This document shows, one piece after another, positions 47,263 to 55,298 of a DNA stretch of 57,659 nt. A program made the position numbers and the translations under genes. Each line of letters begins with the position of its first letter. Position 1 is the first letter of the stretch. The notes under the pieces are model-generated. The model was not told the DNA's origin and did no database searches. It worked only from the letters and a program-made list of their open reading frames with translations. The stretch comes from Treponema sp. (GTDB lineage: Bacteria; Spirochaetota; Spirochaetia; Treponematales; Breznakiellaceae), in NCBI GenBank assembly GCA_009784975.1, contig WQXG01000009.1, positions 1 through 57,659 of the forward strand, read 5' to 3'.

Positions 47263-48180
47263 TTTTCCCATAATTGCGGCAATTGTCTGCTGAAAAATAA
47301 TACTAAGCAGTGTAGGAAGCACTGTCAGCTCCGGAAAAAATGTAACCGCAATAGTCATTACCGCGCTGTTGTTGCGAAGACCTCCTGATATAATAAGAGC
47401 CGTACTTTTTTCATCGCCGCATTTGCCGATAACTCCGTTTAATTTCGCCAATAAAAAACCTATAACTGTTAAAACAATGCACAAAGCGGCTACTATCCAT
47501 ATAACCGGGTCTCTAAAACGCAGGTTATGAGCTACAGCGGTTGAATTGGCAGCTATAACAAACATCAGGCAAATCTTTGACAGAGGATCCAAAACAGGGC
47601 AGATAACCTTCGGTATCTTTCCTTTGCTTGTTTCGTTTATAAAAACACCGATTATTGTAGGAATTACAATCATAAAAAGAAGCGAGAGCGCTATTCCGCC
47701 TCCCTGCATTTGTATATTTGCGCCCATTAAAAAATAAATAGTCGCGGGAACAATTAATGGTGCCAGCAGTGTATCCAGCAGAATTAATGTTAGCCCAAGC
47801 GCTTTATCTCCTTTAAAAATAGCAACCCAGATAAAACCGGAAACTGCTGTAGGACCTGCAAACAAAAGCACAAAACCGGTAATTACATCCGGTTTATCCA
47901 GAATTATGGAAGACGAGAACAATGCAAAAAGCGGCATTATTACATGACTTGTAAAAAAGAATAAAAATATAGGAAGCGGGTTTTTTACCGCATCTCCCAA
48001 TTCTGTCGCTTTTAACTTTAACGCTCCGGAAAAAGTCATCATGCCGAACAGCCAGGGAACAAAGGGACGAAAGTTCCTGAAAACATCCGGAAATAAAAAA
48101 CCAAGCGCAACCGCAAGAGGAGTTGTAACAGGTATAATCCGCCCAAGTATGTTATTTAAATTAAAGAGAAATTTATCCAC
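47230..48180 (-). CDS. Bile acid:sodium symporter (BASS) family transporter
   Basis: The 316-residue protein has 9-10 membrane helices and BASS-family features: LFGMMTFSGALKLKATEL, FAGPTAVSGFIWVAIFKGD and GGLRNNSAVMTIAV. The substrate is unknown; bacterial members carry bile acids, pantoate or other organic anions with sodium. It lies 10 bp after the OmpA-like gene on the same strand. Confidence 0.86.
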   Translation of the reverse strand: MDKFLFNLNNILGRIIPVTTPLAVALGFLFPDVFRNFRPFVPWLFGMMTFSGALKLKATELGDAVKNPLPIFLFFFTSHVIMPLFALFSSSIILDKPDVITGFVLLFAGPTAVSGFIWVAIFKGDKALGLTLILLDTLLAPLIVPATIYFLMGANIQMQGGGIALSLLFMIVIPTIIGVFINETSKGKIPKVICPVLDPLSKICLMFVIAANSTAVAHNLRFRDPVIWIVAALCIVLTVIGFLLAKLNGVIGKCGDEKSTALIISGGLRNNSAVMTIAVTFFPELTVLPTLLSIIFQQTIAAIMGKLLIRKTVSKD

Positions 48181-48190
48181 GTTTTAGGTT

Positions 48191-49408
48191 TTAGTTCTCC
48201 AATAGGGTTATTTCCACCCTTCGATTTCTTCTCATTCCTTCTTCTGTATTGTTGTCTGCTATAGGTCTTTCCGCGCCGTATCCCCGGATAACAATGCGAT
48301 CCAGACTGCGGACATTTTGTGATAAAAGATAATTGGCAACGGTTGTAGCTCTTCTTTCAGAAAGCGTCATAAGATAATCTCTTGAACCTGCAAGAGCAGC
48401 ATGGCCGCTTACCATTATATCCCTGTTCGGGTAACGCATAAGAATCCCCGCTATCCTGTCAAGTTTTTCCTGTTCGCCGGGAAGCATTCTGTCAGAATCC
48501 GGATAGAACCTTATATCTTCAAGGCTTAAGGAAATTCCTTCTTCTACAACCCTTACATTAACATCAGGAATTTCAAGCCGGTTTATTTCTTCGATAATTT
48601 CCGTAACAAGCTGTTCCCTGTTCATATTTTCTGATTCAACAAATTCTGCCTGCGCGGTTCCCCTGAATTCAATGGTTCTTCTGTCTGACATTTCAAATGT
48701 AATTTTAAAATTCTCTTTATAGGCAATTGCCTGCCCTAAAGCATGATCCCAAAAAACCATCTGATCAAATTCACCCGATATGCGTACAGGGTAAATACGC
48801 CCCCTTGCAACAGGCGGACGGGATGTTATCCTGTACTGCACGGTAAACGCCGGATAACTCTGCTCTTTCCATTCACGCATTCCGATATATTCATAGTTGG
48901 CAATAAACGGGATACGATACGGTTCCTGTATTCCGAAAGCATCACGGAAATCATGCACCTCGTGGCCTTCTGCCCTCCAGCTCTCCCCTACAGTTATCGC
49001 TTTATCAGGAAAAACCGGTACATTGCGCACAACCGGCATATAGTATTTAGGATCTATCGTAAGACGTCCGAATCTGTCCCTTTCAAAAACAGATTCATAT
49101 TCTCTTGACCAGTGAAACGCAGTTTCCGCGTTTTGAATCCCGTGAATGGAATCGTAAATTAAACGTTCTGATGTTTGAAACACCGCCTTGTGCTGCCCTT
49201 TTCCGTCAACCACGCCGGTAACTTCTACGGCTATCCTGTTAAGAATCTCTGCGCGATGGCTTAATCTGTTGTTTACAAAAACAGCCTGATCTACAACAGA
49301 CAGGATCCTGTAACGCGAACCGGAATAATGCTTGTATTCAAACACTTCGCCCGCGGCAGGAAAAAGAGATAAACTTAATAATACGGCAATAAAAACAGCT
49401 TTTATCAT
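48191..49408 (-). CDS. OmpA-domain protein
   Basis: The 405-residue exported protein has the signal peptide AVFIAVLLSLSLFPAAG and a large N-terminal domain of unknown type with many beta-strand phrases. The C-terminal OmpA domain is ISLSLEDIRFYPDSDRML..., GHAALAGSRDYLMTLSERRA and GYGAERPIADNNTEEGMRRNRRVEI, which bind peptidoglycan. It likely tethers the envelope to the wall. The -10-like box places the transcription start at the ATG. Confidence 0.88.
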   Translation of the reverse strand: MIKAVFIAVLLSLSLFPAAGEVFEYKHYSGSRYRILSVVDQAVFVNNRLSHRAEILNRIAVEVTGVVDGKGQHKAVFQTSERLIYDSIHGIQNAETAFHWSREYESVFERDRFGRLTIDPKYYMPVVRNVPVFPDKAITVGESWRAEGHEVHDFRDAFGIQEPYRIPFIANYEYIGMREWKEQSYPAFTVQYRITSRPPVARGRIYPVRISGEFDQMVFWDHALGQAIAYKENFKITFEMSDRRTIEFRGTAQAEFVESENMNREQLVTEIIEEINRLEIPDVNVRVVEEGISLSLEDIRFYPDSDRMLPGEQEKLDRIAGILMRYPNRDIMVSGHAALAGSRDYLMTLSERRATTVANYLLSQNVRSLDRIVIRGYGAERPIADNNTEEGMRRNRRVEITLLEN

Positions 49409-49414
49409 ATATTA

Positions 49415-49423
49415 ATTATACCA
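49415..49423 (-). promoter_or_regulatory. Extended -10 (TGGTATAAT) of the OmpA-like gene
   Basis: On the minus strand TGGTATAAT ends at 49415, seven bases before the A of the ATG at 49408. If used, the mRNA would begin at the start codon. No ribosome site is seen in the gap. Confidence 0.5.
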
Positions 49424-49432
49424 CAATTTTTA

Positions 49433-50239
49433 TCATTTAACAGTGCCCAAAAGTTCAAGAGCATTTCCCCCCAGTATAAGGTCTTTTTCTTCATCAGAAA
49501 AACCGCATTTCTCCAAAGAAGAAAAATACCTTGATGGCTGCAATATCGGAAAATCACTTCCAAAAATTACCTTTTTGCAAAGATTTAACGCCTTTACAAT
49601 ACGGTATATCCGATTGTCATAGATAAACGGAGATGCGGAGGTATCATAATAAACATTTTGAAAATTATCTTTGATTTCCTTTATTGTTTCATAAAACATT
49701 ATACCCCCTCCCCAGTGCGCCAGAATTATTTTAAGATCTCCATTTTTATTAATAAATGTTTCAAGCTGCTTTAAGGTTACATCTGTTTTTCCGGGATAAT
49801 AACGTCCTACAGGTTCACTTGCGTGAAGCAAAAGCGGAATACCACGTTCTCTGCAAAAATTTGCCGTCTTGTCCGAAATATCAAACAGCTCTCCCACTCC
49901 CTTAAGCCCTGCATCGTGACAGCGTTCTATCTCTGATTTTTTACCGCCTTTGGGCACAACCGCAAACCCCTCAAGTTTTTGCGGATATTTTTTTACATTG
50001 TCTATTACATAATCATTAACATAACGGCAAAGTCCCATATCCCGGAAAGCAAATCCAAAAATTACAGATTTATCAATGTTATTTTGCTCCATCATGGCTA
50101 TAACATCCTGTACATCTGCAAATTTATTTACTTTACTTTTTGACAGTAAAGAAAAATGCGGCTCTTTTTTCGCGTATTTTTCCCAATTGGCGGTTATATC
50201 AGGAGGAGTTACATGAACATGAAAATCAATCTTCATCAT
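49433..50239 (-). CDS. Amidohydrolase_2-family metal-dependent hydrolase
   Basis: The 268-residue TIM-barrel enzyme has metal ligands HVHV near residue 6, LLLHASEP near 140, ILAHWGGG near 170 and the Asp in FGSDFP near 225. It is a hydrolase or decarboxylase of a small organic compound. It overlaps the ECF S-component gene by 14 bp, so it may act on the imported substrate. The second Met (50236) is an equally good start. Confidence 0.82.
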   Translation of the reverse strand: MMKIDFHVHVTPPDITANWEKYAKKEPHFSLLSKSKVNKFADVQDVIAMMEQNNIDKSVIFGFAFRDMGLCRYVNDYVIDNVKKYPQKLEGFAVVPKGGKKSEIERCHDAGLKGVGELFDISDKTANFCRERGIPLLLHASEPVGRYYPGKTDVTLKQLETFINKNGDLKIILAHWGGGIMFYETIKEIKDNFQNVYYDTSASPFIYDNRIYRIVKALNLCKKVIFGSDFPILQPSRYFSSLEKCGFSDEEKDLILGGNALELLGTVK

Positions 50240-50960
50240 TAGCAGGACCTGTTAAAATACCAATTTTGTTTAATCCCATAAAAAGAGGCACTCCCACAAG
50301 CATTGCGGCTAACGCAAATATTGCCCTTTCAATGGGCGCATAGACTGTAAGAGCTGTCCAAAATTCTTTTGGCTGCTTAAAAAGCACCAAAGAGAAAAAG
50401 TTTCCAACGGAAGCTCCTCCTGTAAGACCTCCAAATGCGCAAAGCCAGATTGCTATTCCTGTTTTTACAGGTTTTTTCCAGACCTGCTTTGATTTTGCCG
50501 TAAACACAAGAGCTGTAATCAATGCGATAAATCCAAGCCCGTAAAAAATGAGCGGAAAATAAAAAACACTTCTTCCTATTTCCTGTGTAAACCAGAGAAT
50601 CGTTCCAATTATATAGACGATTATGCCTCCGTTAAAAATAAAACTGCCTTTGGAATTTACGGCGACAGGCGGCCATTTCCCCCATGCTATACATCCTGCT
50701 GTAAAAGACGTTGTTGTTCCCACGATAAATGTTCCAAGTCCCATCCAGGCTGTGTAAGGCGCAATAAGGCTTCCTATAAAACCGCCTGCCGCGGAGCATA
50801 ACGCGCCGGCAAGAGGACCAAAAAATATTCCGGACAAAGGATTAAGAATTGATGATATTGAAAAAGTGCCGCCTGTTCCCAAAATAGGAAAAGTCGGAAG
50901 CAGATGACCTGCGGCAATAACCGCAGCCCATACAGCGATAATAGCAGGATGTATTTTCAA
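50226..50960 (-). CDS. ECF transporter substrate-binding (S) component
   Basis: The 244-residue membrane protein has about six helices. It starts HPAIIAVWAAVIAAGHLLP and contains GGTFSISSILNPLSGIFFGPLAGALCSAAGG-type small-residue stretches typical of S components. The substrate is not known. It overlaps the fused ATPase gene by 4 bp (ATGA) and the hydrolase gene by 14 bp. Confidence 0.82.
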   Translation of the reverse strand: MKIHPAIIAVWAAVIAAGHLLPTFPILGTGGTFSISSILNPLSGIFFGPLAGALCSAAGGFIGSLIAPYTAWMGLGTFIVGTTTSFTAGCIAWGKWPPVAVNSKGSFIFNGGIIVYIIGTILWFTQEIGRSVFYFPLIFYGLGFIALITALVFTAKSKQVWKKPVKTGIAIWLCAFGGLTGGASVGNFFSLVLFKQPKEFWTALTVYAPIERAIFALAAMLVGVPLFMGLNKIGILTGPANDED

Positions 50961-52399
50961 TTTTGCCTCCCGTCGAATATAATCCCTTTTCTGTCCATTT
51001 TAATCAATCTGTGCGCGGCATTTGCCAGAAACATATTATGCGTAACAAATATTACCGTAATGCCCTTTGAATAAAGTTTATTAAAAATATCAATTATTTG
51101 CAAATTATTTTTATAATCATAACCCGCGTCAATTTCGTCAAAAATCATTATTTTGGGGCCCATTGCAAGAACACAGGCAATAACTGTTTTTGTCCTGTCC
51201 GCTTTGCTTAAGGCATGAGGGTAGGCATCCGGGTCTTTTAATCCGGTTAAAAAAAGCGCTTCTTCTACCCTCTGTTTTATCTCTGTCTTTGAATATTTAT
51301 TTTTTAATGAAAAAGCAACCTCATTGTAAACAGAATCTGTAAAAAGCTGGGAATCCGGGTTTTGCATAACATAACCTGCCTCTTTGGAAATATCGCTTAC
51401 CGGCATTTTTTTTACACTTTTGCCGCGGATAAGGATATCTCCGCCGCAAGGACGCAAAAGACCTGTTATGTTTTTTAACAGCGTAGTTTTTCCGCAGCCG
51501 TTACTCCCGGTAATCGCGGCAAAATCATTTTCCGCAAATGAAAGATTAATATCTTCTATGCTTATGCCATCATTATAAAAATAAGAAAAACCTTTAATAT
51601 CAATTACAGGGTTTAATGGCGGTTTTGTTTCAACAAATATTTTTTCATTCTCTTTTACAGATGATATGCCGTTTTCTTCCAGCAATTCAGGATTTGCAAA
51701 TATTTTTTCTGGCGTATCAAGAGAAACGATACATCCTTTGTTTAAAATACAAACCCTGTCTGCGTATTTATATATCATTTTTGAATTATGCTCTGTCATG
51801 ATTATCGTAAGTTTATATTTTTCTTTTATCTCTTTTAATACGGACATTACTTCCTGCACTCCCTGCGGATCAAGGCGGCACAAAGGTTCGTCCAGAACCA
51901 GAATTTTTCCCTTCATTGCAAGAGATGCCGCAATTGATAACCTCTGTTTTTCGCCGCCGGAAAGTGTAACAGGAGCCCTGTCCTCAAAACCGCAAAGTCC
52001 GACACTGACAAGCGCGTCTTTTACAAGCCTTTCAATTTCCTGCTCGGGAAAACACAGGTTTTCAGGGCCAAACGCGGCTTCATTACGCACTGTCGAAGTT
52101 AAAAGCTGCGCATCCGGATCATCCAGAACCATTCCAACTTTTAAAGCAAGCTGAGATACAGAAAAATCCGTTGTAAGGCAGCCGGCAGCCGTAACAGTAC
52201 CGCTTAGCATACCTTTAGAAATATGCGGAATAATTCCGTTTATTAATTTGCAAAGCGTTGTTTTTCCGGCTCCATTTTCCCCCATCACCGCAAGAAACTC
52301 GCCTTCCATAACGGATAAATTTATATTCTGCAAAGCGAAGTGCTGACCTTGCGGATATTTAAAAGAGACATTATTCATTACCAGTTGTTCTTTGATCAT
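50957..52399 (-). CDS. Fused double-ATPase subunit of an ECF transporter
   Basis: The 480-residue protein holds two ABC domains. The first (about 1-230) has GENGAGKTT, LSGGEKQR, ILVLDEPLCRLD and MTEHNS. The second (about 262-470) has GSNGCGKTT, a degenerate signature LSKADRTKT, IMIFDEIDAGYD and VTHNMF. It replaces the usual EcfA/EcfA' pair and powers vitamin- or metabolite-type uptake. It starts 2 bp after ecfT. Confidence 0.92.
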   Translation of the reverse strand: MIKEQLVMNNVSFKYPQGQHFALQNINLSVMEGEFLAVMGENGAGKTTLCKLINGIIPHISKGMLSGTVTAAGCLTTDFSVSQLALKVGMVLDDPDAQLLTSTVRNEAAFGPENLCFPEQEIERLVKDALVSVGLCGFEDRAPVTLSGGEKQRLSIAASLAMKGKILVLDEPLCRLDPQGVQEVMSVLKEIKEKYKLTIIMTEHNSKMIYKYADRVCILNKGCIVSLDTPEKIFANPELLEENGISSVKENEKIFVETKPPLNPVIDIKGFSYFYNDGISIEDINLSFAENDFAAITGSNGCGKTTLLKNITGLLRPCGGDILIRGKSVKKMPVSDISKEAGYVMQNPDSQLFTDSVYNEVAFSLKNKYSKTEIKQRVEEALFLTGLKDPDAYPHALSKADRTKTVIACVLAMGPKIMIFDEIDAGYDYKNNLQIIDIFNKLYSKGITVIFVTHNMFLANAAHRLIKMDRKGIIFDGRQN

Positions 52400-52401
52400 C
52401 T

Positions 52402-53190
52402 TTAATTTCTATAAGCCAAATAATAATTTAAAAACAATATACAGACAAAGAAAACAAAACACGCAGCCATCAGTAAAAAATCATAATATTTAATCTGCGG
52501 TTTATCAATCCATGTTCTTGTTTTATAAATGCCAAAAGCCCTGCTGTCCATGGCAATGGAAGAAACTTGCGCTTTTCTCATAACACCTAACATCAATGGA
52601 ACCAAAAGACTGCAATATGCCTTTATTCCGGAAAAAAAAGATGCCTTTTTGTCAAAATAATTAAAATTTCTTAATTTTTGGGCATCCATAATGCGAAAAG
52701 CTTCATCTTTTATAAAAGGTATAAAATTAAATGCTGTAGTTATGATAAACGCGCTTTTATAATTAAAACCCAGCATACAAAGACCTGCCGCAATCCTGTT
52801 ATAGGGTGTAGTTTCTGTAAAAAGCGGTAAAAGCAGCAAAAGGGCGGACAGTCGGCAGACAATAACAATACCCAGTATGAAGCCCTCCCATTTTAGGGAA
52901 CCCAAGCCGCCCAATAACGGAACCCAGCCGGGAAACAGGGGACTTACTATGTGAGAATCGCCGGGAAAAAACAGCGTTTGAACCAAAATAATAAATACCG
53001 CTAACAATGAGAGTCTTTTTGGAAAACCAAAAGCCCGGCTGCCGGGAATTTTAACAAAAAATCTGACAATAATAAAAAAGAAAAGCAAACATATTGCCGA
53101 TACAAGCTCATTTGTCAAAAACACCAAAAGCGTCAACAATAATAAACAAAACAGCTTTACTCTCGCATCACAGATATATAAAAATGACAT
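52402..53190 (-). CDS. ecfT: ECF transporter T component
   Basis: The 262-residue protein has five or so membrane helices (VKLFCLLLLTLLVFLTNELVSAICLLFFFII at the start). The coupling helices show AQVSSIAMDSRAFGI near residue 225, matching the conserved Ala-Arg-Gly motif region that contacts the ATPases. It is the first gene of the ECF operon. Confidence 0.9.
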   Translation of the reverse strand: MSFLYICDARVKLFCLLLLTLLVFLTNELVSAICLLFFFIIVRFFVKIPGSRAFGFPKRLSLLAVFIILVQTLFFPGDSHIVSPLFPGWVPLLGGLGSLKWEGFILGIVIVCRLSALLLLLPLFTETTPYNRIAAGLCMLGFNYKSAFIITTAFNFIPFIKDEAFRIMDAQKLRNFNYFDKKASFFSGIKAYCSLLVPLMLGVMRKAQVSSIAMDSRAFGIYKTRTWIDKPQIKYYDFLLMAACFVFFVCILFLNYYLAYRN

Positions 53191-53245
53191 GAGTTACCTT
53201 ATAAAAAAATATTTTAATTAACTATATACAAAAAGATAATAATGT

Positions 53246-53253
53246 GCTATAGT
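53246..53253 (+). promoter_or_regulatory. Extended -10 of the zinc-ribbon gene
   Basis: TGCTATAGT at 53245-53253 matches the TGnTATAAT extended -10. It would give a leader of about 39 bases with AAAGGAGAGAGA as ribosome site. Confidence 0.5.
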
Positions 53254-53298
53254 GGATATTAATAATATTATCATAATTAATCAAAGGAGAGAGAGTGA

Positions 53299-53655
53299 AT
53301 GAGTGATGCAAAAACACGCTTGGCAAACAGAGAAAGACAGCGAAAGTATCGTGAAGCGCACAGAGAAGAGATCAACAAACAGAGGCAGGAACGGTACAAT
53401 GAACGCATAGCGCAAGGCAAGTGCCCTCGCTGCGGCGGTAAGGTGAAAAAAGGGTACACTCTTTGTACAGTATGCTGTGAGTATCAGGCGAATTTAAATC
53501 GCAAATACGCAAGGCAAAGAAAAAAAGCGACAACCGCAAAAAAAGCGGCTGCAAAAAAACCTGCGGTAAAGAAAACAGCTTCAAAAACAAGCCCAAAAAC
53601 AAAAACCGCAATTAAAAGAAGAAAAGAAAAACAGACAAAAGCCAAAAAAAAGTAA
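53299..53655 (+). CDS. Small zinc-ribbon protein with lysine-rich tail
   Basis: The 118-residue very basic protein has three parts: an Arg/Glu-rich helix (RERQRKYREAHREEINKQRQ), a four-cysteine zinc ribbon CPRCGG...CTVCC (residues 42-60), and a Lys/Ala-rich tail with AKKAAAKKPAVKKT-type repeats like histone H1 or Hc-like tails. It has a good ribosome site and promoter. It probably binds nucleic acid; no family is recognised. Confidence 0.75.
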   Translation: MSDAKTRLANRERQRKYREAHREEINKQRQERYNERIAQGKCPRCGGKVKKGYTLCTVCCEYQANLNRKYARQRKKATTAKKAAAKKPAVKKTASKTSPKTKTAIKRRKEKQTKAKKK

Positions 53656-53670
53656 AAGACCTTTGAAAAG

Positions 53671-53961
53671 ATTTCTCGCAGAGACGCAGGAGTAACTGGG
53701 TTTATTTCTCGCGGAGGCGCGGGAATAACTGGTTTATTTCTCGCGGAGGCGCAGAGGCGCAGAGGACGCGGGGTTGTTATTTGAATTCTTACCCTTGATC
53801 CTTAGTAATTTATGATAGCTGTCATATTTTTCTAGGGATAAAGGTTAAGATTTCGTACTAGAACTCTGCGTCCTCTGCGCCTCTGCGAGAGTCTTGGCAA
53901 ATCCTGCGCCTCTGCGAGAGTCTTGGCAAATCCTGCGGAGAGTCTTGGCAAATTCGCGTCT
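53671..53961. repeat. Palindromic intergenic element, copy B, with duplicated arms
   Basis: This is an inverted relative of the element at 32300-32500, with the same AT-rich core at 53793-53844. The left arm has three units starting at 53671, 53704 and 53736 (each begins ATTTCTCGC). The right arm has two and a half 29-bp units starting at 53879 and 53908 (GCCTCTGCGAGAGTCTTGGC). It lies between convergent genes and fills the 326-bp gap (53656-53981). Confidence 0.75.
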
Positions 53962-53981
53962 TTACGGATTTTGTAAAAATG

Positions 53982-55262
53982 TCAGGTGACTGATTCCAGG
54001 AATGGCAGCTCGTTTTGGGGTTCGGGGGTTATTGTTTTTACAAGAAGACGATTAATAATAACGGAATTATCAAGCAAGCTTGAAACCGATTGATTCTGAT
54101 GAAGACGCAATATTACATGAGCAAATAGCCGCGTAATATTTACATTAACGTACCATTCGCGTTTAATTACTTCTTCATGGTAGACCGCATTGGTTCCGAT
54201 TATCCGGTAGAAAAGCCCTTCTTTGTAGGCTTCGTCAAAATGAGAAATCGCGTCTCCGGAGAAAAGAGGCAGACTGATAGCGCAGATAATTTTACGCGCG
54301 CCGTTTTCTTTTAACAGCTTCATCCCCTTTATCAAGGTGCCGCCGGTCCCAAGAAGGTCGTCTGCCATAAAGACGGTTTTGTCTTTTACATTACCCAACA
54401 GCCTTATCTGCGAAATATTTGACTGAGACGCGTCTTTGGCAAGCTTGGAATAATCTCTTTCCTTGTATAAAAGCGCAAGGGGTTTTTTAAGGGCAGAAGC
54501 ATAGAATTTATTACGATCTACAGCTCCGGTATCAGGAGAAACCACGACAAAGTCATCGTTTAGAATCCCGTCCATCTGCGTTAGGGTTTGTATTATTTGA
54601 TAACTGGCGTGAAGGTTTTCCAGGCGCATTTTATGAAAAGCATTGGTAATGTCTCTGGAATGGATATCCAGAGTAATAATATGGTTAACCCCTAAACTTT
54701 CAAAGATTTTCCCGATTCTGCTTGCTGTAAGCCCTTCCCTCCCCTTTGCCTTATGCTGGCGGGAATACGGGTAGCTGGGGATTACAAGGGTAATCCGCTC
54801 CGCTCCAGCCTGCCGGGCGGCATCGACTGTGACCATAATTGTCATTAGATGATCGTTTATGGAAAGATTATTAACTATCTGCCCGCCGAAAAATTTGACA
54901 GGCTGGCGGTTTTCTACATCCTGAAAAATATAAACATCTTTACCGCGAATTGATTCTTCTATCTCTGATTTTATTTCCCCGTTTGGAAACAATGTAAATT
55001 TTACAGGTACCTTAAAAGACCTGTTGATATGCCTGTCATTCCCGCTCTGAGAATCCGCCCCCCGTATTACAACCCTGTTCATAAGGTCGATATGTAAAGA
55101 TGCCTGCTCTATGCTGATATTGTATCGTTTGGACAGTTCTTCTTCTGTATTTTTACGGCTATGACGGTATTTATGACGCAAATGTTCGATTACTTCATCA
55201 GCGAAAACATCTCCGCCAGGGCATGTAATTACAGCAAGATTCGCCGGATTGAAGTATTTCAT
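53982..55262 (-). CDS. prs: Ribose-phosphate pyrophosphokinase (PRPP synthetase)
   Basis: This enzyme makes PRPP from ribose-5-phosphate and ATP for nucleotide, His and Trp synthesis. The 426-residue protein is about 100 longer than usual, mainly from an N-terminal insert (about residues 20-95). FPNGEIKSEI (ATP loop), YSRQHKAKGREGLTAS (flexible loop), DIHSRDITNAF, and MADDLLGTGGTL (PRPP-binding loop) are conserved. It has its own short gap upstream to glpK. Confidence 0.88.
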   Translation of the reverse strand: MKYFNPANLAVITCPGGDVFADEVIEHLRHKYRHSRKNTEEELSKRYNISIEQASLHIDLMNRVVIRGADSQSGNDRHINRSFKVPVKFTLFPNGEIKSEIEESIRGKDVYIFQDVENRQPVKFFGGQIVNNLSINDHLMTIMVTVDAARQAGAERITLVIPSYPYSRQHKAKGREGLTASRIGKIFESLGVNHIITLDIHSRDITNAFHKMRLENLHASYQIIQTLTQMDGILNDDFVVVSPDTGAVDRNKFYASALKKPLALLYKERDYSKLAKDASQSNISQIRLLGNVKDKTVFMADDLLGTGGTLIKGMKLLKENGARKIICAISLPLFSGDAISHFDEAYKEGLFYRIIGTNAVYHEEVIKREWYVNVNITRLFAHVILRLHQNQSVSSLLDNSVIINRLLVKTITPEPQNELPFLESVT

Positions 55263-55298
55263 AATTTATCTGTTTTTTATCATATAAAGATAAAAGAA

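Noticed and set aside
53191..53298. Riboswitch ahead of the ECF transporter operon
   Set aside because: The 108-bp gap is AT-rich with only promoter-like words and no recognisable aptamer.
53671..53961. CRISPR-like array of short repeats
   Set aside because: The repeats are adjacent or separated by repeated, not unique, sequence, and no cas genes are present.
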